A stretch of 25,494 nucleotides of DNA from DATKQY01 sp035532475. Lineage in GTDB: Bacteria; Actinomycetota; Acidimicrobiia; Acidimicrobiales; Bog-793. The position numbers were made by a program, and so were the translations under genes. The stretch spans positions 1 to 25,494 of the forward strand of contig DATKQY010000073.1 of the NCBI GenBank assembly GCA_035532475.1, given 5' to 3'. This document shows positions 1 through 6,625 of this stretch, in pieces. Numbering within the stretch: position 1 is the stretch's first letter; each line of letters opens with the position of its first letter. The notes under the pieces are model-generated. The model worked only from the letters and a program-made list of their open reading frames with translations. It did not search any database and was not told the origin of the DNA.

Positions 1-231
1 CACGACCGCTGCTGCGACGCGCCCCTGGGCGACATGCGGACCGGGACGACCTCGCCCGAGCAACCTCGACAGCCCGGCAGGCACCCCCGAGCTACCGGGA
101 CGGCGACGAAGGCGCGCGAACCTTTGTGGTCAGGGCACTAGCCAAGAGAGACGCGCCGATGCGCGTGCATGGCTGGCGCCTTCGGGGGAAGGCCAGATCG
201 GAGCTCATCGGCGTGAGTCTCGTCCGCGCCA

Positions 232-366
232 TTGGACGACCTATTCGACCGGGAGCGGGAATGGGCCGAGCTGTCGGCGTTCGTCTCGGACCCGACACCG
301 GGGGCTTCTACTACCAGGCGTCCGAGCACGGACCGGCGCAGGCGCTTGCCGAGTTCGGTGGACTCC
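232..366 (+). pseudogene. N-terminal fragment of an AAA-type ATPase, internally deleted
   Basis: The plus strand encodes MDDLFDREREWAELSAF from a TTG at 232, continuing to about 306. A second reading frame then gives TGGFYYQASEHGPAQALAEF up to about 362. These pieces resemble the start of the prokaryotic ATPases that open with an 'LFDREREW.EL' box, then a Walker A loop, then a 'TGGFYY' strand. The stretch that should lie between them, including the Walker A lysine, is missing, and the two halves are in different frames. The likely cause is a deletion at the short CACCGGGGGC sequence near 296-305. After about 362 similarity stops and the opposite strand becomes VapC-like. The fragment cannot make a working ATPase. 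Family assignment is from memory of the motif pattern. Confidence 0.5.
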
Positions 367-516
367 CGCCAGGCGCTCGACCACGTCGACGACTTCGCGG
401 AGCTTGATCCAACTCGTGGCCGGACGATTCGGTAGAAACTGCTCGACCCGACCGGCTGCAGGTTCGACGCCTTCAAGCCACTGCAGGATTGCCCAGCAAT
501 CGAGGCAGTTCGTCAC
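361..516 (-). pseudogene. Truncated VapC-like PIN-domain toxin
   Basis: From a GTG at 516 the minus strand reads TNCLDCWAILQWLEG, then residues such as SWIKLREVVDVVERLAG at about 35-51. This matches the N-terminal half of PIN-domain VapC toxins, which start with a hydrophobic strand ending in the first catalytic Asp (here LD at residues 5-6) and carry a conserved Glu around residue 42 (LREV). The usual C-terminal half, with the remaining acidic residues of the Mg-dependent RNase site, is absent: after about residue 52 the frame becomes low-quality Arg/Pro sequence lying antisense to an ATPase fragment. The GTG overlaps the antitoxin stop codon as GTGA (513-516), the usual coupling of such operons. 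The toxin is almost certainly inactive. Confidence 0.6.
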
Positions 517-730
517 CGGTCGCGTTCTCGCGTCCGCTCCGCCTCGAGTTCGGCGGTCCGGGCGATTCCGGCGAGCGAGCCCTTCAAGCTGTCTTCGGAT
601 CGTACCGGCCCGATGCGGAGCGTCGAATCCTCAAGATCGAAGCTGACCTCGTTCCAGGTCGGATGCCGAGTCAGTCGCGCAGCTCGTTCGGGATCACCAC
701 CAGACCGTTCGGCGCGACTTGGTGGCTCAT
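513..730 (-). pseudogene. VapB/AbrB-type antitoxin, broken by a stop and a frameshift
   Basis: From ATG at 730 the minus strand reads MSHQVAPNGLVVIPNELRD, a typical swapped-hairpin AbrB/MazE DNA-binding start, then hits TGA at codon 20 where related proteins have an Arg codon (CGA to TGA would explain it). The text continues as LGIRPG; one base is then missing, and in the next frame it goes on as NEVSFDLEDSTLRI and SLKGSLAGIARTAELEAER, the antitoxin tail that normally wraps the PIN toxin. With the lesions repaired it would be about 72 residues, normal for this family. It ends 4 nt inside the toxin start. It lies 64 nt downstream of the alcohol dehydrogenase stop on the same strand. Two independent lesions argue for real decay. 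Confidence 0.65.
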
Positions 731-793
731 GCCGAAGAGTACGTCTCGACGACAAGTGGATCGCTCGTCTCGGCTGCCCAGCTGCGCCCGTTC

Positions 794-1906
794 CTATTCG
801 AAGCGGATGACGCCGCGCAGCACGCGACCGTTGCGGAGGTCGTCGAAGCCTTCGTTCACCTGCTCCAAGGTGTAGGTGCGCGTCACCAGACCGTCGAGGT
901 CGACCAGTCCCGCCTGGTACAGGCGTGCCAGCCTCGGAATGTCGACCCGAGGGTTTGCCGACCCGAAGAGCGCGCCGACGAGCTGCTTCTCGAGCAGGGT
1001 CACCTCCCCCATGTTGATGCTGATCTGGCTCTCGACGTGGGGGTGGATGTTCGTGACGACGACGCGACCGCCCTTGGCGGCTAGGCCCATCGCGGGGCCG
1101 ATAAGCCTGCCGTCTCCGACACCCATCGCCATGACGACCCGCTCGGCCATCCGTCCCCAGGTGAGCTCGCGCACGAGCTCGAGCGCCTCGTCGATACTCG
1201 CCGCGGTGTGCGTGGCCCCGAAGCCCTTGGCCTTCTCGCGCTTCCACTCGATCGGGTCGATGCCGATGATCAGCTCGGCGCCCGCGAGCCGTGCACCTTG
1301 CACCGCGCTACTACCGACGCCGCCGAGACCGATGATCACGGCAGTCTCGCCAGCCCGGACGCCAGCCGCATAGACGGAGGAGCCCCAGCCGGTGGCGACC
1401 CCGCAACCGAGCAGGCAGACCTTGTCGAGTGGCAGGCTCGGGTCGACCTTGACCACGCTCGCCTCGGCCACGACAGTGTGGCGGGCGAAGGCGCCGAGGA
1501 GGCACATGAGCCTGAGATCCGTTCCGTCGGCGTGGTGGCGAGAGGTCTGGTCCGACACCTGCAGGCCCTCAGGGAAGAAGCGCCCGAGGTCGCAGCGGCT
1601 CTGGTGGCCGCTCGAGCAGGAGGGGCAGACTCCGCAGGCGGGCACGAAGGAGAACACCACGTGATCGCCTGGCACCACCGAGGTCACCCCGGGGCCGACG
1701 GTCTCTACGGTGCCCGCGCCCTCGTGACCTCCGATGATCGGCAGCGCGACGGGCAGGTCGCCGGTCACGAGATGCTCGTCGGAGTGACAGATCCCCGACG
1801 CCGCGAGCCGGACGAGCACCTCGCCCGACCTGGGCGCGTCGAGATCGATCTCCCGGACGCTCCAGTCCTCCCCCGCCTTCCACAGCACGGCAGCCTGCGT
1901 CTTCAA
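794..1906 (-). CDS. NDMA-dependent (mycofactocin-type) zinc alcohol dehydrogenase
   Basis: Medium-chain zinc alcohol dehydrogenase of about 370 residues, close to the actinobacterial NDMA-dependent group (Rxyl_3153 type). Members of that group hold their NAD cofactor tightly and are thought to pass electrons to the redox cofactor mycofactocin. Numbering from the GTG at 1915, catalytic-zinc ligands are Cys43 (GICHSDEH), His64/Glu65 (GGHEGAG) and Cys171 (GCGVATG). The structural zinc site is Cys94, 97, 100 and 108. The Rossmann motif is GLGGVG at 196-201, with Asp220 ending the second strand, which favours NAD. Although a GTG at 1915 is possible, the TTG at 1906 is the better start: it has AGGGGG 8 nt upstream and begins KTQAAVLW, as relatives do. 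No mycofactocin biosynthesis gene is seen in the window. Substrate unknown. Confidence 0.9.
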   Translation of the reverse strand: MKTQAAVLWKAGEDWSVREIDLDAPRSGEVLVRLAASGICHSDEHLVTGDLPVALPIIGGHEGAGTVETVGPGVTSVVPGDHVVFSFVPACGVCPSCSSGHQSRCDLGRFFPEGLQVSDQTSRHHADGTDLRLMCLLGAFARHTVVAEASVVKVDPSLPLDKVCLLGCGVATGWGSSVYAAGVRAGETAVIIGLGGVGSSAVQGARLAGAELIIGIDPIEWKREKAKGFGATHTAASIDEALELVRELTWGRMAERVVMAMGVGDGRLIGPAMGLAAKGGRVVVTNIHPHVESQISINMGEVTLLEKQLVGALFGSANPRVDIPRLARLYQAGLVDLDGLVTRTYTLEQVNEGFDDLRNGRVLRGVIRFE

Positions 1907-1920
1907 CGTGCTCACCCCCT
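1904..1920 (-). promoter_or_regulatory. Ribosome binding site that favours a TTG start
   Basis: On the minus strand AGGGGG (1915-1920) directly touches a GTG codon (1913-1915) but sits 8 nt before TTG (1904-1906). The spacing is right only for TTG, so the alcohol dehydrogenase is probably three residues shorter than the longest frame. Confidence 0.55.
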
Positions 1921-1926
1921 GTCACA

Positions 1927-1943
1927 ACCCCCGCTTCGGGGGT
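1927..1943. repeat. Perfect 7-bp hairpin in the alcohol dehydrogenase leader
   Basis: ACCCCCG and CGGGGGT flank a CTT loop, giving a perfect 7-bp stem. It ends about 7 nt upstream of the AGGGGG ribosome binding site of the alcohol dehydrogenase gene. In the mRNA it could limit ribosome access or mark the end of a short leader. It lacks a T-run on either strand, so it is not a classical terminator. Confidence 0.5.
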
Positions 1944-2329
1944 CGCCCCGACGATAACCGAGCGCGGCCCGGACGCACAGTTCGTGGCGAGCACGTTGAC
2001 GTCGAGTCGGTGACCTCGGCGGCGATCGCGAGGTCGTCGGCGAGGTCCGGGCAACGGACCGTCACTTCGCGAGGCGCTCGAGCTCTCGCGGCCCTGGTCG
2101 ATGATCGTCGTCAGCCGGGCTTCGAACCAAGGGTCGCTTCGTCGCCGCTCCGCCTCCCCGCTCAACGCCTGCGGCACGGTCTCGCTCAGGCTCGCAGCAG
2201 AGATGACGTTCTGGCGCGGAGTCGGCTCGTCATGCGGGCTCTCACCGCTGACCGCCTGGACGCGGCTCGCACTGCCAGGGTGCTCGTCTTCGAGCTCGCA
2301 CCCGCTCGAGACGCCTGGGACCTCGGTTC
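1944..2329. other. Gap without a supported gene
   Basis: About 390 bases between the alcohol dehydrogenase leader and the ribonuclease Z stop. Frames here are open on both strands, as expected at this GC content. Short minus-strand pieces read protein-like (for example CPDLADDLAIAAEVTD near 2020-2065), but there is no start, ribosome site or family match. A decayed gene is possible; nothing more can be supported. Confidence 0.4.
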
Positions 2330-3271
2330 TCACGAGCAAGAGCCCTGTCCCTGTTTGGGACCGGGCGCCAGGCGTGACGGGACCGGTACCCGCAAGAAGT
2401 CGCGAGCGGCGATGACATCGTCGAATTCGGCTCGGGCCTCCTCGAGCAGGAAGGTCTCGTCCGGATACCGCTGGGAGAAGTGCGAGATCACCAGTCGCCG
2501 GGCTCCCGCCTCGGCCGCGATCCGCCCGGCCTGCGCGGCGGTGAGGTGACGGTACCGGCGCGCAAGGTCCGCCTCGGAGGATGCGAACGTCGCTTCGCAC
2601 ACGACGAGGTCCGCCCCTTCTGCGAGTTCGAAGGCGGCATCGCACAGCCCGGTGTCCATGACGAAGGCGAACACCTGGCCGGGCCGTTCCACGCTCATCT
2701 CCTCGATTCGGACGCGCCGTCCGTCGACCTCGATGACGCCGTCTCGCTGGAGCTCGCCCACTGCGGGCCCGACGACGCCGGCAGCCGCGAGCCGGTCGTG
2801 CAGCATGGTGCGGCCCGCCGGCTCCTCGAGACGCCATCCGAGCGTGTCCGGGACGTGATCGAGGCGCTTCGCCACCAGCGCGAACGGTGGCCCCGGGTCC
2901 ACAATGCCGGGCCCGGCTACTGGCCGCTGTCGCACGTCGACGTGCTCGTCGAACACCGCCGCGTGCATCAGTCGATCGATGTACACCTGGCCACTCGACG
3001 GGTACAGGACTTCGACGGGATGGGTCACTCGGTCGAGCGACAGGCGCTGTACGACGCCGGGGAGGCCCAGGCAATGGTCCCCGTGGAGGTGGGTGATGCA
3101 GATGCGACCGAAGCTCCAGGGCGACACGCCGGCCAACAGGAGCTGGCGCTGAGTGCCCTCGCCCGGATCGAAGAGGATCCCGTCACCATCCCAGCGCAGG
3201 AGGTAGCCGTTGTGGTTCCGGTACCGGGTTGGGGTCTGACTCGCGGTCCCGAGGACCACCAGCTCTCGCAC
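2330..3271 (-). CDS. rnz: Ribonuclease Z (tRNA 3' endonuclease)
   Basis: Zinc-dependent metallo-beta-lactamase-fold endonuclease that cuts the 3' trailer from tRNA precursors in the cytoplasm. The 313-residue length is normal for the short bacterial form. The signature THLHGDHCLGLPG gives His61, His63, Asp65 and His66. Further metal ligands are His139 (RLDHVPDT), Asp206 (FVMDTG) and His264 (ISHFSQRY), with the conserved His242 in RYRHLTA. The N-terminal LGTASQTPTRYRNHNGYLL is also typical. It starts at a GTG (3271) with no strong ribosome site. The last 20 residues are variable and of low complexity. It reads in the same direction as its neighbours but is separated by gaps on both sides, so it is probably transcribed alone. 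Confidence 0.93.
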   Translation of the reverse strand: MRELVVLGTASQTPTRYRNHNGYLLRWDGDGILFDPGEGTQRQLLLAGVSPWSFGRICITHLHGDHCLGLPGVVQRLSLDRVTHPVEVLYPSSGQVYIDRLMHAAVFDEHVDVRQRPVAGPGIVDPGPPFALVAKRLDHVPDTLGWRLEEPAGRTMLHDRLAAAGVVGPAVGELQRDGVIEVDGRRVRIEEMSVERPGQVFAFVMDTGLCDAAFELAEGADLVVCEATFASSEADLARRYRHLTAAQAGRIAAEAGARRLVISHFSQRYPDETFLLEEARAEFDDVIAARDFLRVPVPSRLAPGPKQGQGSCS

Positions 3272-3424
3272 GTTCGCATTCTCGCGGCCAGACGCCGGTC
3301 GCCGCGCCGCGGAGGCCCGCGTCTGTCGCTCGGTCCCAGCGGAAGTGTGACGGCGGCCCGGCGAGATTGACGGCGGCGAAGAGGGTCGGTCTGCCGGACT
3401 ACGTGCCCGCGAGCGCCGGCAGCA

Positions 3425-3988
3425 CTACTGGAAACGCCTTGCCGTGACCGCCGTGAGGTGGACGATCCCGCAATCCAGGTGTTGGGTCGTGCCACCGTAC
3501 GGCTGGATATGCGCGGCTGATCCGCGCAACGTGACCGTTCCGGCATCCTGCGGCGGAGTGAACTTCAACGCGGCCGACGTCGGGCAGGTCAAGTTGGCGT
3601 AGCCGGTCTGGCTGGCGTAGGCGATGCCGAAATACGCCGTCTTGTCCGGGGCCAGGACGACCGTCTTCGCTCGGATGCCGAAGGCCCCCGGAGCCTTCCG
3701 GTCGGATGACGACAGGTTCGTTCCGGACTTCTTGAGCATCTGGACGCGTGGGTATCCGTGGAGGAAGCAGGTACCGGTGGAACGGTTGGTGAATCCGAAT
3801 TCGGCAATGATGGATCCAGCGGCACCGGTGGACGGCCCACCCCAGACCCTGAGCGCAGCGGGTGCGCACCGTGGTGCGCTTGCCGAGCGGGATTGCGCGG
3901 CAACCGGCCCGGACACCGTGATGCCGACGGCGAGCAAGCCGACGACACCCGCACCAACTGCTATCCGCCAGAAGCTCAGCCTTTGCAT
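3425..3988 (-). CDS. Secreted DUF4232 domain protein
   Basis: Predicted 187-residue exported protein. After MQRLSFWR comes a hydrophobic stretch (residues 9-30, WRIAVGAGVVGLLAVGITV), then a likely signal peptidase site near PVAAQS (about 31). The mature part fits the DUF4232 family, common in actinobacteria and of unknown function: a beta-rich domain with four cysteines (41, 74, 135, 173) that could form two disulfides, and conserved stretches FGFTNRSTGTCFLHGYP and LTCPTSAALKF. The ATG at 3988 is preferred because it puts the signal peptide at the very N-terminus; a GTG seven codons upstream is an alternative. No lipobox cysteine is present, so it is probably released or loosely wall-associated. 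Confidence 0.75.
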   Translation of the reverse strand: MQRLSFWRIAVGAGVVGLLAVGITVSGPVAAQSRSASAPRCAPAALRVWGGPSTGAAGSIIAEFGFTNRSTGTCFLHGYPRVQMLKKSGTNLSSSDRKAPGAFGIRAKTVVLAPDKTAYFGIAYASQTGYANLTCPTSAALKFTPPQDAGTVTLRGSAAHIQPYGGTTQHLDCGIVHLTAVTARRFQ

Positions 3989-4325
3989 GCCGACCCCGAT
4001 CCCATTCACCACGACGACCGCACGTCTGCACTTCCGTAGACGGGGCGTCCCGGGGTGGGCACCCGTTGCCATCCGGCAGCGGCATCTTCGCCAGCTGACG
4101 TCGATCCTTCCCACGATACGCGGGTTTGGCTAGGGGCACGGGTCATTGGCTGTCGCAGTCGAACGGCTGCAGCCACCTCGATGTTGTTGCGATCACGGTG
4201 GCCGACGCCGGCGTCATGCTGATCAGTACGAAGGATGAAGGCGGCAGCTCCACGCATGCCCGACGAGCTGGACCCGATCCACATCGCCCGACCTCTGTCA
4301 GGTCGGTTCCGTCGGTTCCGCAACG
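3989..4325. other. Gap without a supported gene
   Basis: About 337 bases between the DUF4232 gene and the carbonic anhydrase stop. It holds a 7-bp hairpin (4288-4306) just after the carbonic anhydrase and presumably the promoter of the DUF4232 gene. No coding frame resembles a protein. Confidence 0.5.
4288..4306 (-). terminator. Possible terminator hairpin after carbonic anhydrase
   Basis: CCGACCT and AGGTCGG form a perfect 7-bp stem around a CTGTC loop, about 20 nt past the carbonic anhydrase stop on the minus strand. There is no T-tract, so this is at best a GC-rich, actinobacterial-style terminator. Confidence 0.4.
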
Positions 4326-4838
4326 CTATCCACCAGCCGCGAAGGCGCCGGGAACGATCTGTTGGACGAGGCCGGTGTCAACGTCATAGCGCCAACCTTC
4401 AACAGCCAAACCTCCCGGGAGGGCGGAGCAGCGGCGGACGTTAGCCACGTCGTGAGCGAGTGCGACATCGGGATCCGGCATTGCAAGGAAGTCCCACGCC
4501 GCGGCCGCGGCGAGCTGGCGATCGGCGAGCGCCGACCGCAGTTGCTCCTCAGTCCGGCCAGCGAGCGCGCAGTCGGTGTGGTGCATGACCACGATATGCG
4601 TGACACCGAGGAGGCTCGTCGCGAGCACCAGTGATCGCAAGACATCGTCGGTGACGCGACCTCCGGCGTTGCGGAGGATCTTCGCATCACCCGGGCGAAG
4701 TCCGAGTGCCGCGAGGGGATCGATACGAGTGTCGATGCAGGTGACGAGCGCGAGTCCCCTTGCCGCTCGTCCGGGAAGCCCGCCGAGGTCGAAAGTGGCC
4801 GCATAGGCCAGATTCGCGGCGCGAAGTTCGTCGAACAT
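4326..4838 (-). CDS. Beta-class carbonic anhydrase
   Basis: Zinc enzyme for the interconversion of CO2 and bicarbonate, 170 residues from ATG 4838. Zinc ligands are Cys34 in LVTCIDTRIDP and His87/Cys90 in MHHTDCAL. The Asp36-Arg38 dyad that activates the zinc-bound water is present. The short length and N-terminal MFDELRAANLAYA match the compact mycobacterial-type beta-carbonic anhydrases (Rv1284 group). A longer frame reaches 5003, but its first 55 residues are low-complexity and without similarity. The chosen ATG has GGGAGA about 11 nt upstream and GGAG closer in. The gene stands alone; the product is cytosolic and presumably supplies bicarbonate for carboxylases or pH balance. Confidence 0.9.
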   Translation of the reverse strand: MFDELRAANLAYAATFDLGGLPGRAARGLALVTCIDTRIDPLAALGLRPGDAKILRNAGGRVTDDVLRSLVLATSLLGVTHIVVMHHTDCALAGRTEEQLRSALADRQLAAAAAWDFLAMPDPDVALAHDVANVRRCSALPGGLAVEGWRYDVDTGLVQQIVPGAFAAGG

Positions 4839-5015
4839 CGCTCCATCTTCTCCCAGTCGGCTCGCCGCGGGTGCTCCGGCCGTGGGCCCGCGCTGGTCGA
4901 GCCGCGGCTCGCATCGCGGCGAGGTCACCACGGCCGACTTGTCGACCCTGGAGGTTCGAGACCTCCGAGGACACGGTGCGGGCCGGCACTCCGGTCGGTC
5001 CAAGCTGAACGCGGG

Positions 5016-5227
5016 TCAATAGGCGAGTGCAACCGATTCGCGACGCCAGTCCGCAGCGGCCATTCTCGTTCCTGAGGTGCGGTCGATGGCGAGGCCTGGC
5101 CGGAGCCGAACGCCTCGTCGACGACCCTGATCCGATGGCCCCGGGCCCGCAGGGCCTCCTCGAGCTGCTCGGCCGGGGTGGCCGCGATCGGCGGGATGGA
5201 GCGCGATGAGGGACGGCGAAGGAGCAT
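5016..5227 (-). pseudogene. C-terminal remnant of a gamma-glutamyltransferase-like gene
   Basis: The minus strand encodes PAEQLEEALRARGHRIRVVD and then FGSGQA. With one base restored near 5096, the next frame continues AIDRTSGTRMAAADWRRESV and ends ALAY at a TGA (5016). This 'EALRARGH...GSGQA...D..SG...A..D.RR' pattern is the end of the small subunit of gamma-glutamyltransferases, which make or break glutathione-type gamma-glutamyl bonds. Nothing resembling the rest of the enzyme, including the Thr nucleophile region, is found upstream (5228-5560). It is a gene end left after deletion. Family assignment rests on a short stretch. Confidence 0.5.
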
Positions 5228-5561
5228 GAAAGTGGGTTCGTGTCAGGTGGCGGGTGGCGCCGTCGGACTCGGTCGGCGGGCCGGGCGCGCGGCCCGGCGG
5301 CTCCGGCTTCCAGCCGGCGCCGTCACAGGCGACCCGTAACGTCATCGGTCACTTGGATCGCGTCGTCGATCCCTTCTCGGCCGTCAGGGCTCGTGCTCCG
5401 CGCGAGCCGATGCGGTCCGCTTGCCGCTGTGAGCGCCTGCGCGCGGTGGTCCTCTGCCGACGCTGCCTCCTGCGAGCCGCAAGCCCTGACGGACGCCCTG
5501 TGCTCGGGCCTTCCCCGGCTCCTACCGGGCGCATCGCACGGCCACAGATGAGGCAGGGAGC
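5228..5561. other. Leader and gap before the ArdC-like gene
   Basis: About 330 bases without a supported gene. It contains a perfect 11-bp inverted repeat (5381-5391 with 5482-5492) and the ArdC-like ribosome site GAGG (8 nt before ATG 5562). No recognisable -10/-35 pair was found. Confidence 0.45.
5381..5492. repeat. Inverted repeat upstream of the ArdC-like gene
   Basis: CCGTCAGGGCT at 5381-5391 is the exact reverse complement of AGCCCTGACGG at 5482-5492, bracketing 90 bases. Inside, GCGAGCCG occurs near both ends. It could be a structured 5' leader, an operator pair or the ends of a small mobile element. No target-site duplication is visible next to the arms. Confidence 0.5.
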
Positions 5562-6380
5562 ATGACGGCCAAGGACAACCACGCTGAGCTCATCGCCAAG
5601 CTGACGGTGGGGATCAGCAACCTCACCTCGTCGGAGCACTGGAAGCGCCAGCTCGAGCTCCAGAGCCGCTTTCATCGCTACAGCTTCAGCAACGTGCTCC
5701 TCATCGGCGCCCAGCGGCCCGGGGCGAGTCGGGTTGCAGGATTCCATGCCTGGCGAAGGCTCAATCGCTTCGTCCGCAAGGGCGAGAAGGCCATCTGGAT
5801 CATCGCCCCCGTGCTCTACAAGCGCGTCGACGCCGAGGAGGGCGAAGCTGACCGCACCCTCCGGGGCTTCAAGTTCGTACCGGTGTTCGATGTCGCCCAG
5901 ACCGAGGGCGAAGCGCTGCCGTCTGTCTGCAACCGGCTCGACGGTGACGGTCCCCGGGGACTCTACGACCGGCTCCTCCCGGTCGCCCGGTCGATCGGCT
6001 TCACCGTCGAGCAGCACGAGTTCGCGAACGGCGCCAACGGCGACTGCTGCCACCGCGAGCGCCGCATCCGGGTCGAGAGCCGGAACGCCCCGGCCCAACA
6101 GGTCAAGACGCTCGCGCACGAGCTCGCCCATGCCCTGCTCCACGAGTCGTACGACGACCGCGCGGTCGCCGAGCTTGAAGCTGAGTCCACGGCGTACGTC
6201 GTCTGCCAGGCGCTCGGGATCGACACGGGCGACTACTCCTTCGGCTACGTCGCAACCTGGGCCGGAGGCGGGGAGCCGGCGGTCGCCGGGATCAGGGCAT
6301 CCGGTGAGCGCATCCAGAAGTCCGCAGCCTCCATCCTGCGGAGGATCGAGCCCCCGCTCGAGGACGAGGAGGCAGCGTAG
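5562..6380 (+). CDS. ArdC-like antirestriction protein with ImmA/IrrE-type metallopeptidase motif
   Basis: 272-residue protein of the ArdC-like type found on plasmids and integrated conjugative elements. The N-terminal half (about 1-115) fits the ArdC single-stranded-DNA-binding domain, with FHRYSFSNVLLIGAQRP (37-53) and FHAWRRLNRFVRKGEKAIWI (61-80). The C-terminal half carries the zincin motif HELAH (186-190) followed by an acidic helix AELEAESTAY (203-212) likely to give the third zinc ligand, as in ImmA/IrrE peptidases. Relatives protect incoming DNA from host restriction during transfer. The ATG has GAGG 8 nt upstream. No relaxase, transfer gene or restriction system is visible nearby, so this looks like a survivor of a decayed mobile element. 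The frame is intact and codon use resembles its neighbours. Enzymatic activity is inferred from the motif only. Confidence 0.85.
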   Translation: MTAKDNHAELIAKLTVGISNLTSSEHWKRQLELQSRFHRYSFSNVLLIGAQRPGASRVAGFHAWRRLNRFVRKGEKAIWIIAPVLYKRVDAEEGEADRTLRGFKFVPVFDVAQTEGEALPSVCNRLDGDGPRGLYDRLLPVARSIGFTVEQHEFANGANGDCCHRERRIRVESRNAPAQQVKTLAHELAHALLHESYDDRAVAELEAESTAYVVCQALGIDTGDYSFGYVATWAGGGEPAVAGIRASGERIQKSAASILRRIEPPLEDEEAA

Positions 6381-6410
6381 GCCGGGACTCGGGCTTGTGG
6401 CCGATGCGCG

Positions 6411-6625
6411 ATGCGTGTGCGATGCACCCGCGGCGGCACGTACAGCTGGGACGAGGCGCCACCTCGGGCCCGGCGCGCCCGCCGCATGGGCCTCTGCCCG
6501 TGTCGATCCGACCGGTCCGACCGCCGAGGGCGGGCGTCGCGCTCGACAGCGACCGCGACCTCCCGTCGGGGTTCCGCGAGGCAAGCGCTACCGGTTCACC
6601 GAGCGGTGCGCGCGAGCGCGCCACT
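6411..6625 (+). pseudogene. Possible decayed small Cys-containing protein after the ArdC-like gene
   Basis: Downstream of the ArdC-like stop, ATG 6411 opens MRVRCTRGGTYSWDEAP and later GLCPC, suggestive of a small zinc-ribbon-like protein. Protein-like text then jumps frame: VDPTGPTAEGG, VALDSDRDLPSGFREA and KRYRFTER appear one after another in different frames up to about 6605. Taken together they read as one small protein of about 65-70 residues with several frame errors. It overlaps the 3' end of the convergent radical SAM gene by a few codons. The reconstruction is speculative and no family is claimed. Confidence 0.3.

Noticed and set aside
1569..3074. 501-codon minus-strand open frame across the ribonuclease Z gene
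   Set aside because: It runs in a second frame of the same strand as the dehydrogenase and ribonuclease Z genes and has Arg/Pro-rich low-complexity text. The other frames carry the conserved motifs.
5349..6584. 411-codon minus-strand open frame opposite the ArdC-like gene
   Set aside because: It is exactly antisense to a gene with clear domain motifs; composition is Asp/Val/Leu/Arg-biased as expected of a shadow frame.
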